A stretch of DNA of 5,005 bases from Chloroflexota bacterium (lineage in GTDB: Bacteria > Chloroflexota > Limnocylindria > Limnocylindrales > CSP1-4). Of the stretch, positions 4,401 through 5,005 are shown one piece after another. The notes beneath the pieces were generated by a model. It saw nothing but the letters and a program-made list of their open reading frames with translations. It searched no databases and had not been told where the DNA came from. The stretch lies in NCBI GenBank assembly GCA_005881055.1, contig VBHW01000201.1:1-5005 (forward strand). Reading direction: 5' to 3'. The position numbers were made by a program, and so were the translations under genes. Positions within the stretch are counted from its first letter, which is position 1; every line of letters starts with the position of its first letter.

Positions 4401-5005
4401 ATGCGCGATGCCCAGCTCGGTGCCGCGGTCCGGACCCTTCGTCGCCGGCGACGGTGGCGACAGGAGGACCTCGCTCGCGCCTCCGGCGTGAGTCGCGCGC
4501 TCATCTCGACGATCGAGTCGGGCCAGGTCACGGAGGTCCGGATCTCGAGACTGCGGTCGATCGCTCGTGCGCTCGAGGCCTCCCTCGTCGTCGAGATGCG
4601 ATGGGGTGGCGGCGCCCTCGATCGCCTGCTCGACGAGCGGCACGCGGCCCTCACATCGGCGACCCTCAGCGTTCTCGAGTCGTCGGGGTGGGCCGGTCGG
4701 CCCGAGATCTCGTACTCACGCTACGGTGAGCGGGGCTCCATCGACATACTGGGGTGGCATCCCGCCACGCGTACCCTCCTCGTCATCGAGAACAAGACGG
4801 AGCTCACATCCGTTGAGGCGACCCTTCGCAAGCTCGACGAGAAGACACGCCTGGCTTCTTTGATCGCTGCGGAGCAGTTGGGCTGGCGCGCTGAAGTCGT
4901 CAGCCGAGTCCTGTTCCTCAGCGACACGACGACGAATCGGCGCCACGTCCGTCAGCAGGAACGGGTGCTCTCGTCGGCGCTGCCCGCGTCCTCGGCGATG
5001 ATCCG
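4401..5005 (+). CDS. XRE helix-turn-helix protein fused to a PD-(D/E)XK-nuclease-like domain (runs off right edge)
   Basis: A reading frame of 201 codons is visible and still open at the edge. Residues 5-65 are an XRE/Cro-type DNA-binding domain: LGAAVRTLRRRRRWRQEDLA, then ASGVSRALISTIESGQ, then RLRSIARALEASLVVEMRW. A helical link containing LDRLLDERHAAL leads to a second domain. In it, Glu103 precedes YGERGSIDIL (Asp115), which is followed by LLVIENKTEL (Glu130, Lys132), KLDEKTRLA and a hydrophobic strand VVSRVLFLSDTTTNRR. The order Glu, Asp, then Glu-x-Lys on a strand matches the PD-(D/E)XK nuclease core. I recall similar two-domain proteins in Chloroflexota and Actinomycetota, without a known function; about 30-50 residues are probably missing. 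ATG 4401 is the only start near the HTH, 24 bp after the DtxR-like stop. Codons with A or T in third position (ata, aca, tct, ttg, gaa) are commoner after about 4740 than in neighbouring genes. Confidence 0.82.
   Translation, partial: MRDAQLGAAVRTLRRRRRWRQEDLARASGVSRALISTIESGQVTEVRISRLRSIARALEASLVVEMRWGGGALDRLLDERHAALTSATLSVLESSGWAGRPEISYSRYGERGSIDILGWHPATRTLLVIENKTELTSVEATLRKLDEKTRLASLIAAEQLGWRAEVVSRVLFLSDTTTNRRHVRQQERVLSSALPASSAMI

Noticed and set aside
4248..4654. Minus-strand open frames across the DtxR-like/XRE junction
   Set aside because: They are antisense to both supported genes and have low-complexity translations without motifs. The plus-strand frames explain this region fully.

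Overview
The window is very GC-rich, with G or C at nearly every third codon position. The gene set suggests a Chloroflexota (Limnocylindria/Ellin6529-like) or a related high-GC soil or freshwater bacterium. This placement rests on remembered protein style, mainly the XRE/nuclease-like protein, the J-domain protein with a YWTINPREFADPRKHGPEY-type motif and the DUF2330-like protein, and not on a marker gene. It is tentative.

Left part, minus strand (1-1102): upp (uracil phosphoribosyltransferase) is transcribed leftward. After a 141-bp gene-free stretch comes the N-terminus of a secreted DUF2330-like protein that runs off the left edge. A TAGGAT -10 box sits exactly where transcription would begin on the first base of the upp GTG, which suggests a leaderless message. 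Positions 1103-1444 form the divergent upp/asparaginase intergenic region and hold no convincing gene.

Middle, plus strand (1445-2569): an asparaginase of the AnsA/Asparaginase_II (PF06089, Rhizobium etli ReAV-like) family. Both Ser-Lys catalytic pairs are present with ReAV spacing, but the lysine that helps hold zinc in ReAV is a glutamine here.

Right part, plus strand (2690-5005): a probable three-gene operon with gaps of 16 and 24 bp. It encodes (i) a J-domain protein with a C-terminal two-helix membrane anchor, (ii) a DtxR/MntR-like regulator with the FeoA-like C-terminal domain that has lost nearly all residues of the classical metal sites, and (iii) an XRE helix-turn-helix protein fused to a PD-(D/E)XK-nuclease-like domain, cut by the right edge. 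A 21-bp tandem repeat of about 2.7 copies lies just upstream of the operon and its putative -10 box, where an operator would be expected.

Most of the window is ordinary housekeeping sequence. The points most worth a second look are the metal-site-less DtxR protein, the HTH/nuclease-like fusion, the K-to-Q change in the asparaginase, and the repeat array upstream of the J-domain gene. No tRNA, rRNA, CRISPR array, insertion sequence or transposase was seen.
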